Below are positions 14,827 through 21,909 of a stretch of 21,909 bases of DNA, piece after piece (the stretch's first letter is position 1; each line of letters begins with the position of its first letter). Both the position numbers and the translations under genes were made by a program. The notes under the pieces are model-generated. The model was not told the origin of the DNA. It saw only the letters and a program-made list of their open reading frames with translations, and did not search any database. Origin of the DNA: Thiocapsa sp. UBA6158 (GTDB lineage Bacteria > Pseudomonadota > Gammaproteobacteria > Chromatiales > Chromatiaceae); NCBI RefSeq assembly GCF_002423035.1, contig NZ_DIUM01000077.1, positions 1-21,909 of the forward strand, given 5' to 3'.

Positions 14827-15690
14827 ATGATGAGCGCACACATTCTGGACGGCAAGGCCGTCGCCGCCGAAATCCGCGTCGAGATTCGCAACCGCGTCGA
14901 CACCATCCTGGCCACGGGCGGACGTCCGCCGGGCCTCGCCGTCGTACTGGTCGGCGAGAATCCCGCCTCTCAGGTCTACGTGCGCAACAAGCGCAAGGCC
15001 TGCGCAGAGGTCGGCTTCTACTCGGAGATGCATGAGCTGCCGTCGACGCTCGACCAAGCGGACCTCATCGATCTTATCAAACGACTCAACGCCGATCCGA
15101 AGATCGACGGCATCCTGGTCCAGCTCCCGCTGCCCGAGCAGATCGACGAGGCCACCGTGACCGACTGCATCTTGCCGACCAAAGACGTCGACGGTTTCCA
15201 TCCCGACAACGTCGGCCGCCTGGTGCTGCGCCGCCCCCTGCTTCGTCCCTGCACACCCAAGGGCGTCATGACCCTGCTCGAGCGCACGGGCCGGCCCCTC
15301 GAGGGCCTGGATGCCGTCATCATCGGCCAATCCAACATCGTCGGCCGCCCGATGGCCCTGGAGCTGCTCGCCGCGCGCTGCACCATCACCGTCTGTCACA
15401 GCCGCACCAAAGATCTCGCCGAGAAGGCGCGCGGCGCCGACATCCTGGTCGCCGCGCTCGGACGCCCCCGCTTCGTCCCCGGCGACTGGATCAAGGACGG
15501 CGCGATCCTGATCGACGTCGGCATCAACCGCACCGCCGAGGGCACACTCGTCGGGGATCTGGACTTCGCGCCTTGCGCCGAGCGCGCCTCCTGGATCACG
15601 CCCGTGCCCGGCGGCGTCGGACCCATGACCATCGCCAGTCTGCTCGAGAACACGCTACAGGCCGCCGAGCTGCATGCCGCACTGACTTAG
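14827..15690 (+). CDS. folD: Bifunctional methylenetetrahydrofolate dehydrogenase/cyclohydrolase FolD
   Basis: A full-length (287-residue) cytosolic enzyme of one-carbon metabolism. It oxidises 5,10-methylene-THF with NADP and then hydrolyses methenyl-THF to 10-formyl-THF. Visible motifs are the catalytic YxxxK (Y51, K55 in VYVRNKRKA), DGILVQLPLP with Q99, D123 in KDVDGFHP, the dinucleotide-binding GQSNIVGRP (167-175) and the C-terminal signature PGGVGPMTI (261-269). Two adjacent ATGs (14827 and 14830) are possible starts. The second matches the usual family N-terminus better and is better spaced from the weak upstream GAG. It stands alone, divergent from the tRNA operon, and ends with TAG. 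Confidence 0.97.
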   Translation: MMSAHILDGKAVAAEIRVEIRNRVDTILATGGRPPGLAVVLVGENPASQVYVRNKRKACAEVGFYSEMHELPSTLDQADLIDLIKRLNADPKIDGILVQLPLPEQIDEATVTDCILPTKDVDGFHPDNVGRLVLRRPLLRPCTPKGVMTLLERTGRPLEGLDAVIIGQSNIVGRPMALELLAARCTITVCHSRTKDLAEKARGADILVAALGRPRFVPGDWIKDGAILIDVGINRTAEGTLVGDLDFAPCAERASWITPVPGGVGPMTIASLLENTLQAAELHAALT

Positions 15691-15859
15691 GACGAACCAC
15701 TCGGCCGCTCTGTACTTTAAGTCGTGACGGCCGTGGTGCCGTACACGGGCTCGCAGCTCCGAAGAATCGGGCGGCCGGTCCGCCGGACGGTCTCGATCAT
15801 CGGCGGAAGCTCATGCTCGATTCGATAGGCGACTGCCAAACCAAGACATCGAATCCCGG

Positions 15860-16561
15860 ATGCGCGCCATGAGCTCCTTTTGGAAATCTGTTCTGGGCAC
15901 GCCTGAAGGTCTGGTCCTATTGGCTGGACTCTGCCTGTCACTTGCCTTGCTGGCCGCACTGGCAGCGACCGCCGTGTGGTCCCCGGGGTACGGTCAGCTG
16001 CTTGCGGCCGTCATCGCGACCAACCTGGTCTTCGGGCGCGTCACAGCCATGTCGCTCGGATACGCCACCGGACTCGATGACCTCTCCGTGGTCCTCGCCA
16101 ACCTGCTGATCGAGTCCATCCTGGTCTTGGCCTTCTATCCCTTGTTCGTCTTCAGCTGGCGCGGGCTGTTTGAAGTAAAGACCCTGCGGCCTTACCTGCG
16201 CTCGGTGCGCGAGACCGCGGAGCGCCATCACCGGACGATTCGCCGTTACGGCCTCATCGGCCTGTTCATCTTCGTTTGGTCACCGATCTGGATGACCGGG
16301 CCCGTCGTCGGCTGCGCCATCGGCGTCATGCTCGGTCTGGGCATGCGGGTCACCTTATCGGTCGTTCTGGGCGGAACCTACGTCGCCATCCTGGGCTGGT
16401 CAGTAGCCATGAGGCAGCTCCACGATCAAGTCGCAGGGTTCAGCCCCCTCGGCCCGCTGGCCGTGTTCGCCTTCCTGGTGGTAATCGTTGTCGCGGGATA
16501 TCTGCTCAGGCGCTTCTTACGCCGCCAGCGCCGAACCTCGGGTCGCGGGTCCGTCGACTAA
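15860..16561 (+). CDS. Small multi-drug export (Sm_multidrug_ex-like) membrane protein
   Basis: This 233-residue polytopic inner-membrane protein has hydrophobic segments at about 17-40, 45-58, 75-99, 131-160, 164-184 and 197-216, with a basic C-terminal tail. The pattern of a first half, a charged cytoplasmic segment (RETAERHHRTIRRYG) and then LIGLFIFVWSPIWMTGPVVGCAIG resembles the small multi-drug export protein family. Transport has not been shown for most members, so the substrate is unknown. ATG at 15869 (residue 4) is an alternative start with a GGA about 10 bases upstream. The TAA stop is the first three bases of repeat copy B, so its last residues (SGRGSVD) may have been set by that element's insertion. 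Confidence 0.72.
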   Translation: MRAMSSFWKSVLGTPEGLVLLAGLCLSLALLAALAATAVWSPGYGQLLAAVIATNLVFGRVTAMSLGYATGLDDLSVVLANLLIESILVLAFYPLFVFSWRGLFEVKTLRPYLRSVRETAERHHRTIRRYGLIGLFIFVWSPIWMTGPVVGCAIGVMLGLGMRVTLSVVLGGTYVAILGWSVAMRQLHDQVAGFSPLGPLAVFAFLVVIVVAGYLLRRFLRRQRRTSGRGSVD

Positions 16562-16643
16562 ACCGCGCCGAGTGCGGTATGCGCTGTTTTTGGATGGGCT
16601 CGGCCCCGGCGGATTTGACGACCGCCGGAGACGGCGCGGTTTA
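16559..16643 (-). repeat. 85-bp TAAACCGCG-family repeat, copy B
   Basis: TAAACCGCGCC at the left and GGCGCGGTTTA at the right form a perfect 11-bp inverted repeat. In reverse orientation the last 35 bp align with copy A at about two positions in three. Both ends act as stop codons: TAA at 16559 ends the plus-strand membrane-protein gene, and TAA at 16643-16641 ends the minus-strand MBL-fold fragment. Confidence 0.75.
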
Positions 16644-16793
16644 AGAAAAGAGCACTGACTCATCATCGACGATCAAGTACTGATTCAATGAAAACCCGCT
16701 TGAACCCTCGATGACCACCGGCGTATTGATGCGATAGATCCCGTCGACAACCTCGTGGAGGTTCGTCCCGAACTGGATGTCGGTCACGGTCAT
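16641..16793 (-). pseudogene. N-terminal fragment of an MBL-fold/ODP flavodiiron-like protein
   Basis: The 50 codons read MTVTDIQFGTNLHEVVDGIY...INTPVVIEG...GFSLNQYLIVDDESVLF, then S and stop. This is the typical opening of the metallo-beta-lactamase-fold oxygen-binding diiron (ODP/FprA-like) proteins, which normally run on past 240 residues with the HxHxDH metal site. Everything after residue 50 is missing: the frame is cut at the exact boundary of repeat copy B, which supplies TAA. A strong GAGGAG sits 7 bases before the ATG, so the start was once well translated. No metal ligand remains, so no activity is expected. Confidence 0.72.
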
Positions 16794-17116
16794 TGGATTC
16801 TCCTCGGCATCGCTTGAGTGATCGTTGCGTTCAACGGCCCGCCGCCCGACTTCTGTGCGCGACGGGCGCACTTCAAAGGTGCCGGGGGCTGGTCATTGTG
16901 ATCCGAGGCAGCCGGACCGACCTACTCCCGCAACCGGCTGGACGGGGCGAACCTTGGCCGGGGCGCAGCGGACTTCAGCGTGACGGTGAGAACAAGATGA
17001 ACGCATCAGTCTATGCCAAGGAAACGCCGGACCGCGGCCCGGCCTACTCAAAACCCCGTGCTCCCGGCAAGACTTGAGCCCGACGCATTCCCCTCCCATG
17101 CCGCGCTTGCCATGAG
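16794..17116. other. Intergenic stretch with no recognised gene
   Basis: The stretch runs between the MBL-fold fragment start and the GGDEF/EAL leader hairpin. A 26-codon frame at 16997 (MNASVYAKETPD...) has a plausible GGTGAG upstream but no recognisable relatives. I see no strong promoter. Confidence 0.35.
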
Positions 17117-17166
17117 GCAGTCGGCTACCCGCAAAGTTAAGCTTGCACTTTAGATCCGCCGACTGC
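17117..17166 (+). promoter_or_regulatory. Leader hairpin just upstream of the GGDEF/EAL gene
   Basis: GCAGTCGGC (17117-17125) and GCCGACTGC (17158-17166) form a perfect 9-bp stem. The loop contains a second dyad AAAGT/ACTTT. GGAG (17171-17174) and the ATG (17191) follow closely. A role in translational control or as an RNA element is possible. It lacks the conserved bases needed to call a known c-di-GMP riboswitch. Confidence 0.45.
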
Positions 17167-17190
17167 TGTAGGAGACCGGAAACCAACGTC

Positions 17191-20175
17191 ATGGCAAAAC
17201 GTAGACCGACGTCGACTCATCCCGGGCTCAGGCGGGTGGGATCCGAGATCGAGCCGGACCGGGCGCCCGCAGCGCCCCTGCCCGGACAGGCTCCATCCGA
17301 TCATCGGCTCCTCGACCGCAGCTCTCTAGACAGGGTCGTCGCCCTCTATGTCCTCTTCTCGGTCTTCTGGATCTTCCTCAGCGACGAGTTCCTGGCGGCA
17401 TTCATCCGCGATCCGCAAACCGCCCTCTGGGTGGGCATCGCCAAAGGCTGGCTGTTCATCCTCGTCACCACGATCCTGCTCTACCTGCTGATCGGCCGGT
17501 TTTTCCGCGAGATCTCCAGTCGTGACCGGACGATCCTGGCCGCCAACGCGAACTTGGAGCAGCGCGTGCTGGAGCGCACCACCGCCCTGGAAGCGGAGAT
17601 TGCCGAACGGCGCCTGGTGGAAGAGCGTCTGCGCCGCAGCGAGGAGCGTTTGCGTCTCACCCTGGATGGCGCCCAACTGGGCATCTGGCACCACCAGCTG
17701 GACCCCGAGCAGTTGGATTGGTCGGATATCTGCAGCCGTCACCTCGCCCTGCCGCCCGGCCGGGAGCCGAGCTATGCTGGATTCATTGCCGCACTCCACC
17801 CGGACGATCGCGGTCGGGTCATTCAACTGGTTGAGGAGTCCCTGGCCAGCCGTCAGGACTACGCGGCGGAATACCGTGTGCTCTGGCACGACGGCTCGCT
17901 ACACTGGATCAGCGCACTGGGTCGGGTCTACTGCGGGTCCGACGGCACCCCGGAGCGCTTGGGAGGAATCACACTCGACATCACCGAGCGCAAACACCTG
18001 GAGGAGCAGCTCAAGGAGCTCAATGCAACCCTGGAGCAGCGCATCGCCGAGCGCACCGCCGATTTGGTCGCCACCCAAGAACGTCTCCAACAGGCGCTGA
18101 ACCGGATGGCCGAGTCCGAGCACCAATTCCGCACACTCTTCGATGAGTCTCCCGTGGGGATCGCGGTGCTGGAGGCTCGGACCGGGCGGATCCTTGATGT
18201 CAACGCGCGACTGGAGCAGATCCTGCAGCGCAATCAGGCCGAAATGGAAGAGTGCGGGTGGGCGGCGTTCACCCATCCGGATGACCTGCCGGCGGAGCTA
18301 GAGCAGGTGGCGCAGCTCAAGGCGAGCGAAATCAACGGGTTTCAGATGATCAAGCGCTACCTGAGCCCGGATGGATCAATCGTCTGGGGGCATCTCACCG
18401 TCGCCACGGTGGAGATGAAGGACGAGGGGCGGCAATTGCATCTCGCCGTGGTCGAGGACATCACCGAGCGTCAGTGCGCCGAGCAGCGCTTGCGCGAGAG
18501 CGAAGAGCGCTATCGCATGCTCTTCAACCACACCATGGACGCCATCCTCATCGTCGACTTGACAGGCCGGATCATCGATATCAACGATCCGGCCATCCGG
18601 CAGTACGGCTATACCCGGGAGGCCATGCTGCAGATGCATATCACCGAGATCGACACGCCTCAGGATCGCGTCAATGTCCCGGCGCGCCTCGCCCTGGTCG
18701 ACAGCCAGGGCGAAGCCAAATTCGAGGCCGAGCACCGCGACGCCCGGGGACACATCTTCCCCGTCGAGGTGCGCGCGACCAAGGTCCTGCTCGACGGTCA
18801 GCCTGCCGTGTTCGGTCTGTGCCGCGATATCTCCGCAGAGAAAAAGGCCCAGGAGCGCATCGAGTATCTGGCCTTCCACGATGAGCTGACCGGACTACCC
18901 AACCGGGTCCAGGGCCAGTTCCAACTCCAGCAAGCCCTGACCCGGGCCAGCCGACACCACACACAACTGGCACTGCTCTATCTCGACCTGGATCAGTTCA
19001 AATACGTCAATGACACCTACGGCCATGCCGCCGGGGATCAACTGCTGAAGGATCTGGCCAAGCGGCTGCGCGCGCAATTACAGGCCGGGGACACCCTCTG
19101 CCGCCTGTCCGCCGACGAATTCATGCTTATCCTGCCAGCGGAGGCGGATGCCGATGAGCCCGTGACGGCCGTCGCCCGGGTCTGCGTGCAACTGCTCGCC
19201 CGCATCGCCGCACCCTTCGACATCCAGGGCTACCAGATCCACGTTTCCTCCTCCATCGGCGTGGCGATCTACCCGGCGGACGGCACCGACGGCGAAACCC
19301 TGATGCGCAACGCCGACCAGGCTCTCTATGCGGCCAAGCGCTCCGGTCGCCAGTCCTACCGCTTCTTCGAGCCGCGCTTCAACGACGAGCTGAGGCACTT
19401 CATCCAGACCCGAGACGCCCTGCGGGGGGCCCTGGAGAGTCAGGAGTTCATCGTCCACTACCAGCCTCAGCTCGATCTGGGCACCGGTCGCGTGGTGGGA
19501 GTCGAGGCCCTGGTGCGCTGGAAACAGCCCGGAGTGGGCCTGGTCATGCCCAGCGCCTTCATCGCCGCAGCCGAGGAGAGCGGGCTCATCGTCCCCCTCG
19601 GCCGCTGGGTGCTGGCGGAGGCTTGCCGCCAGGCCGCCGCCTGGCGAGCCGCCGGCTGGCCGGACTTGGTGATGGCGGTGAACCTGTCCGCTGTCCAGTT
19701 CCGTCAGGAGCAGGTGGCCGAGGACGTGCGGGCGGCCCTGGCACAGAGCGGCCTGGACCCGAAGGGGCTGGATCTGGAGCTGACCGAATCCATGCTCCAT
19801 GGAGAAGAGTCCGTGCTGAGGACTCTGCTCGACTGGAAGAACCAGGGAATCCAGATCTCCATCGACGATTTCGGGACCGGCTACTCCAACCTGGCCTATC
19901 TGAAGCGCTTTAAGGTCGACAAGCTCAAGATCGACCGGTCCTTCGTCGCCAGCCTTGTCAGTAATGCGGAAGACCGCGCTATCGTCCAGGCAATGATCCA
20001 GATTGCCCACGGGTTGAACATGCGCATCCTGGCCGAAGGTATTGAGCAGAACGAACAAGCCGAGCAATTGTGCGTCCTGGGTTGCGATCAGGTGCAGGGC
20101 TATCTCTATGCTCCGCCGCTGCCGGCGGCTGAACTGACTCAGTGGCTGGAAGACCGGTCAGGGCTTGGCCACTGA
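17191..20175 (+). CDS. Membrane PAS-GGDEF-EAL protein, probable c-di-GMP phosphodiesterase
   Basis: This 994-residue inner-membrane regulator has two transmembrane helices (about 47-66 and 85-104), a coiled coil, and three PAS domains (about 155-268, 311-425 and 439-550). A GGDEF domain (558-725) and an EAL domain (736-985) follow. The GGDEF active-site motif is degenerate (SADEF, 640-644), so cyclase activity is unlikely; the domain may bind GTP as a regulator. The EAL domain is complete: EALVRW (772-777), N831, E863, DDFGTGYS (892-899), K913, E949/E952 in AEGIE and Q969. It should therefore hydrolyse c-di-GMP to pGpG. The ATG at 17191 is preferred over an upstream TTG at 17143, which falls inside the leader hairpin. 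It stands alone, with no partner gene. Confidence 0.93.
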   Translation: MAKRRPTSTHPGLRRVGSEIEPDRAPAAPLPGQAPSDHRLLDRSSLDRVVALYVLFSVFWIFLSDEFLAAFIRDPQTALWVGIAKGWLFILVTTILLYLLIGRFFREISSRDRTILAANANLEQRVLERTTALEAEIAERRLVEERLRRSEERLRLTLDGAQLGIWHHQLDPEQLDWSDICSRHLALPPGREPSYAGFIAALHPDDRGRVIQLVEESLASRQDYAAEYRVLWHDGSLHWISALGRVYCGSDGTPERLGGITLDITERKHLEEQLKELNATLEQRIAERTADLVATQERLQQALNRMAESEHQFRTLFDESPVGIAVLEARTGRILDVNARLEQILQRNQAEMEECGWAAFTHPDDLPAELEQVAQLKASEINGFQMIKRYLSPDGSIVWGHLTVATVEMKDEGRQLHLAVVEDITERQCAEQRLRESEERYRMLFNHTMDAILIVDLTGRIIDINDPAIRQYGYTREAMLQMHITEIDTPQDRVNVPARLALVDSQGEAKFEAEHRDARGHIFPVEVRATKVLLDGQPAVFGLCRDISAEKKAQERIEYLAFHDELTGLPNRVQGQFQLQQALTRASRHHTQLALLYLDLDQFKYVNDTYGHAAGDQLLKDLAKRLRAQLQAGDTLCRLSADEFMLILPAEADADEPVTAVARVCVQLLARIAAPFDIQGYQIHVSSSIGVAIYPADGTDGETLMRNADQALYAAKRSGRQSYRFFEPRFNDELRHFIQTRDALRGALESQEFIVHYQPQLDLGTGRVVGVEALVRWKQPGVGLVMPSAFIAAAEESGLIVPLGRWVLAEACRQAAAWRAAGWPDLVMAVNLSAVQFRQEQVAEDVRAALAQSGLDPKGLDLELTESMLHGEESVLRTLLDWKNQGIQISIDDFGTGYSNLAYLKRFKVDKLKIDRSFVASLVSNAEDRAIVQAMIQIAHGLNMRILAEGIEQNEQAEQLCVLGCDQVQGYLYAPPLPAAELTQWLEDRSGLGH

Positions 20176-21050
20176 GTCCGGCCCGATCAGCACCCGCTCG
20201 ATCGGCGACAGGCCGCCCATGATCCTTGAGGCAGACTGGTAACGGCGGGCTCGGAACGCTGTGCCTGCGCGGCTTGACGCCATTAAGCCATCAGGCCGTG
20301 ATGATCAGGTTCAACCCTCTGTTATCCATCTGCGTCACGGCACCTCATCGTGATCCAGCGCGTCGTGGCGATCCAGACCGCGCTCATCGCCTCCGAAAGG
20401 CTAGACGTGCAACATCCTCCCGGCATCCTTCAAAGAGATGCATCGGGGTTTTGAGCAGGCCGGGCACTCCCCGATGCCCCTCCGCATTGCGTGATTTCAA
20501 GACCCCACGCTCCTTGCAAATGTCGCCCTACAGTATGGTCTCGGCGTGATGGAGGTGTTACGCGATTTCGTCTCTTCGATTTAGCGGGGGCTTTCGGAGT
20601 TCAGTAAACGGCCCCCGAGCTGGACCTGCAAACTGCAGGGGAGTCGGCGGCACCTGCCCGGCATTCGACCTACTGAAATCCGGGAGCGCCATAAGATCGG
20701 CCAATCATGCCCAGCAGCACCCCGGCTGGGTGGAACGAGCGCAGCGGTTCCTCGATTGATTGGCCGGGAACGCGATCAACGCCGTTTAGACTTAAAGTGT
20801 CCCGCCGGACGTCTGTTCATCTTGATTGCATCCTCCAACTCGATGTCCTATCCTGGATCCCATTTTTCACGGAAACTCCCGAAAGACACGAGAGCTTCAA
20901 TTTACTCAGAGCCTTATCCACAAGTCCAGATTTTCTCATGAAGTCAACCGAGTGGGATTTCCAGTCGGATGCTGATTTCATTGGGTTTTCCGACTCGCGG
21001 CTAATAGCCTGACTATTTCGTTTGTGGACTTGCTTTGAAGAGAGTGTGCA
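20176..21050. other. Long intergenic stretch, no confirmed gene
   Basis: No protein family is recognised on either strand over about 875 bp. A minus-strand frame at 20157-20240 ends ...MGGLSPIERVLIGPDSVAKP and could be the tail of a lost gene. Base composition becomes more AT-rich from about 20760, unlike the preceding genes, which suggests different origin or regulatory DNA for the lipoprotein gene that follows. Small dyads occur, for example GGGGGC/GCCCCC around 20585-20616. Confidence 0.35.
20817..20981 (-). CDS. Possible small protein, 54 residues, unknown
   Basis: A minus-strand frame starts MKSASDWKSHSVDF and contains RKSGLVDKALSKLKLSC, a composition plausible for a short soluble helical protein. 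A weak CGGAAAA lies about 9 bases before the ATG. No family is recognised, and it lies in the upstream region of the divergent lipoprotein gene, so chance is a real possibility. Confidence 0.2.
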   Translation of the reverse strand: MKSASDWKSHSVDFMRKSGLVDKALSKLKLSCLSGVSVKNGIQDRTSSWRMQSR

Positions 21051-21473
21051 ATGGCGGCCAAGATGAACATCTATTTTACGATGCTGACGCGACTCGGTTC
21101 GGTCATGGCTCTTGGGATCACGGTGGTTGCCTGTGGACCGGTCTATCGTACGACCTACGACTACATCCCACCCGAGGATGCCGCGGGGAAACAATGCCTG
21201 AATCAATGTTTGCAAATGCTCGAGATGTGCCGATCGTCGGCTGAGAACCGCGCCGCTCAAGAGCGTATATCCTGTCAGCAGAATGCAACCTTGGCCTATG
21301 CTGCCTGTATCGCCACGGCCAAGACCGATCTGGATCGTTCTCGATGCTCGTCCAGCTCCTCTTGTAATCGCGAAGCCGATATCAGCCAATGCAATTCGGA
21401 GTATCGACTCTGTTACCGGAATTGCGGTGGGACTGTGAATAGTCGAGAGGTTTGTGTGTCTGGTTGCAACTAG
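21051..21473 (+). CDS. Cysteine-rich lipoprotein of unknown function
   Basis: This 140-residue predicted lipoprotein has a signal segment MLTRLGSVMALGITVVAC with lipid-attachment Cys at C28 and no retention Asp next to it, so outer-membrane sorting is likely. The mature part opens GPVYRTTYDYIPPEDAAGKQC, an opening I associate with conserved hypothetical proteobacterial lipoproteins. It holds 12 further cysteines, mostly spaced as CxxxC-type or widely separated pairs (QCLNQC, RLCYRNC, VCVSGC), which suggests several disulfides in the periplasm. Function unknown. An internal ATG (residue 5) is an alternative start. AT content is higher than in the rest of the window. No neighbour hints at its role. 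Confidence 0.75.
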   Translation: MAAKMNIYFTMLTRLGSVMALGITVVACGPVYRTTYDYIPPEDAAGKQCLNQCLQMLEMCRSSAENRAAQERISCQQNATLAYAACIATAKTDLDRSRCSSSSSCNREADISQCNSEYRLCYRNCGGTVNSREVCVSGCN

Positions 21474-21909
21474 GCTTTCTCCGAGAGCTTCCCGACACAG
21501 GATCTGTTGATCGAGGTGCTGCGCCGTCTTCAGGCGGCCGCAGTACTGCCGAGCCCCCCTGGCCTCACCTCTCGCACTCCATCGATAAGCCGGATTTTCA
21601 GCGCCGGATCCCGGCGGTCCGATTCCTTGGCGAGCGATCCGAGCGCGCGGCGCACGACGACCCGGGCGGGATTCCCGCCCGCTGGAAGATACGGCTTTGC
21701 CAGGCCTCACGATGAACGAGGGCCGTTTGCTCACTGCGGCGGCATGGGTTTCTTCAATAGAACTTCACTCATATGCACGTTTATTCGTATTTCCTTATAT
21801 GATGATATCACCATACGCAAGTGACAAACTTCAGCCCGCCCTCATCCCGGGTGTTCGTTTTCATTCGAACACTTGACCAAGGCCACTTTATAGTGCCCTG
21901 CACGATGGA
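21474..21909. other. Intergenic tail, no confirmed gene
   Basis: A minus-strand frame at about 21533-21715 (VVVRRALGSLAKESD, then DPALKIRLIDGVREV) looks coding-like but has no start and no family I recognise; it may be a gene remnant. From 21735 the DNA is clearly AT-rich. GTGTTCG/CGAACAC (21851-21857 and 21866-21872) is a perfect 7-bp dyad with an 8-base gap, a candidate operator for a gene beyond the window. Confidence 0.35.

Noticed and set aside
15717..15859. Minus-strand frame with IEHELPPMIETVRRTGRPIL
   Set aside because: It resembles an antitoxin-like stretch only superficially; no start, partner or family could be identified.
17143..17190. TTG start adding 16 residues to the GGDEF/EAL protein
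   Set aside because: It sits inside the leader hairpin loop with no ribosome-binding site; ATG at 17191 is better supported.
20817..21734. A 305-codon minus-strand frame
   Set aside because: It lies opposite the lipoprotein gene and has no recognisable domain; only its last 54 codons were kept as a weak possibility.

Overview
The window is GC-rich DNA from what looks like a gammaproteobacterium, most probably a Chromatiales / purple-sulfur-type genome. That placement is inferred from protein character, dense c-di-GMP and hybrid-kinase signalling, and codon use; no rRNA or other phylogenetic marker is present. It mixes intact housekeeping and signalling genes with a strongly decayed accessory segment.

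Layout. (1) 1-7771 is a signalling block. A 7TM hybrid histidine kinase (+), whose 5' part is cut off near base 20, converges on a two-gene minus-strand operon. That operon encodes a periplasmic binding protein, overlapping by 4 nt a 1382-residue kinase with the order Cache-like sensor, HisKA, HATPase, REC, Hpt, REC, PAS, GGDEF. (2) 7890-11104 (minus) holds a shikimate-dehydrogenase-like gene followed by an ABC exporter operon of adaptor, ATPase and permease. The permease has lost its middle and is frameshifted, and the adaptor lacks part of its coiled-coil hairpin. (3) 11400-13870 is a graveyard of mobile and accessory genes: a serine-recombinase tail, the left part of an IS21-family element inserted in an hsdM start, a structured non-coding stretch ending in a terminator, and two hypothetical-gene fragments joined across a repeat-bearing scar. 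(4) 14110-14730 is a minus-strand tRNA operon (Pro-Arg-His-Lys) with a clear sigma-70 promoter and terminator. (5) 14827-17190 carries folD, a small multi-drug-export-family membrane protein and a truncated MBL-fold/ODP gene. (6) 17191-20175 is a membrane PAS-PAS-PAS-GGDEF-EAL protein with a degenerate GGDEF and an intact EAL. (7) 20176-21909 is mostly non-coding, with one cysteine-rich lipoprotein.

Working together. The binding protein and 1382-residue kinase probably form one sensor that ends in c-di-GMP synthesis, and the EAL protein is its likely biochemical opposite (hydrolysis). No direct link between them is visible. An 84-86 bp repeat family with inverted ends (TAAACCGCG...CGCGGTTTA) occurs three times, at 2358, 11400 and 16559. 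Its ends supply stop codons of adjoining genes, and at 16559-16643 it appears to have truncated one of them.
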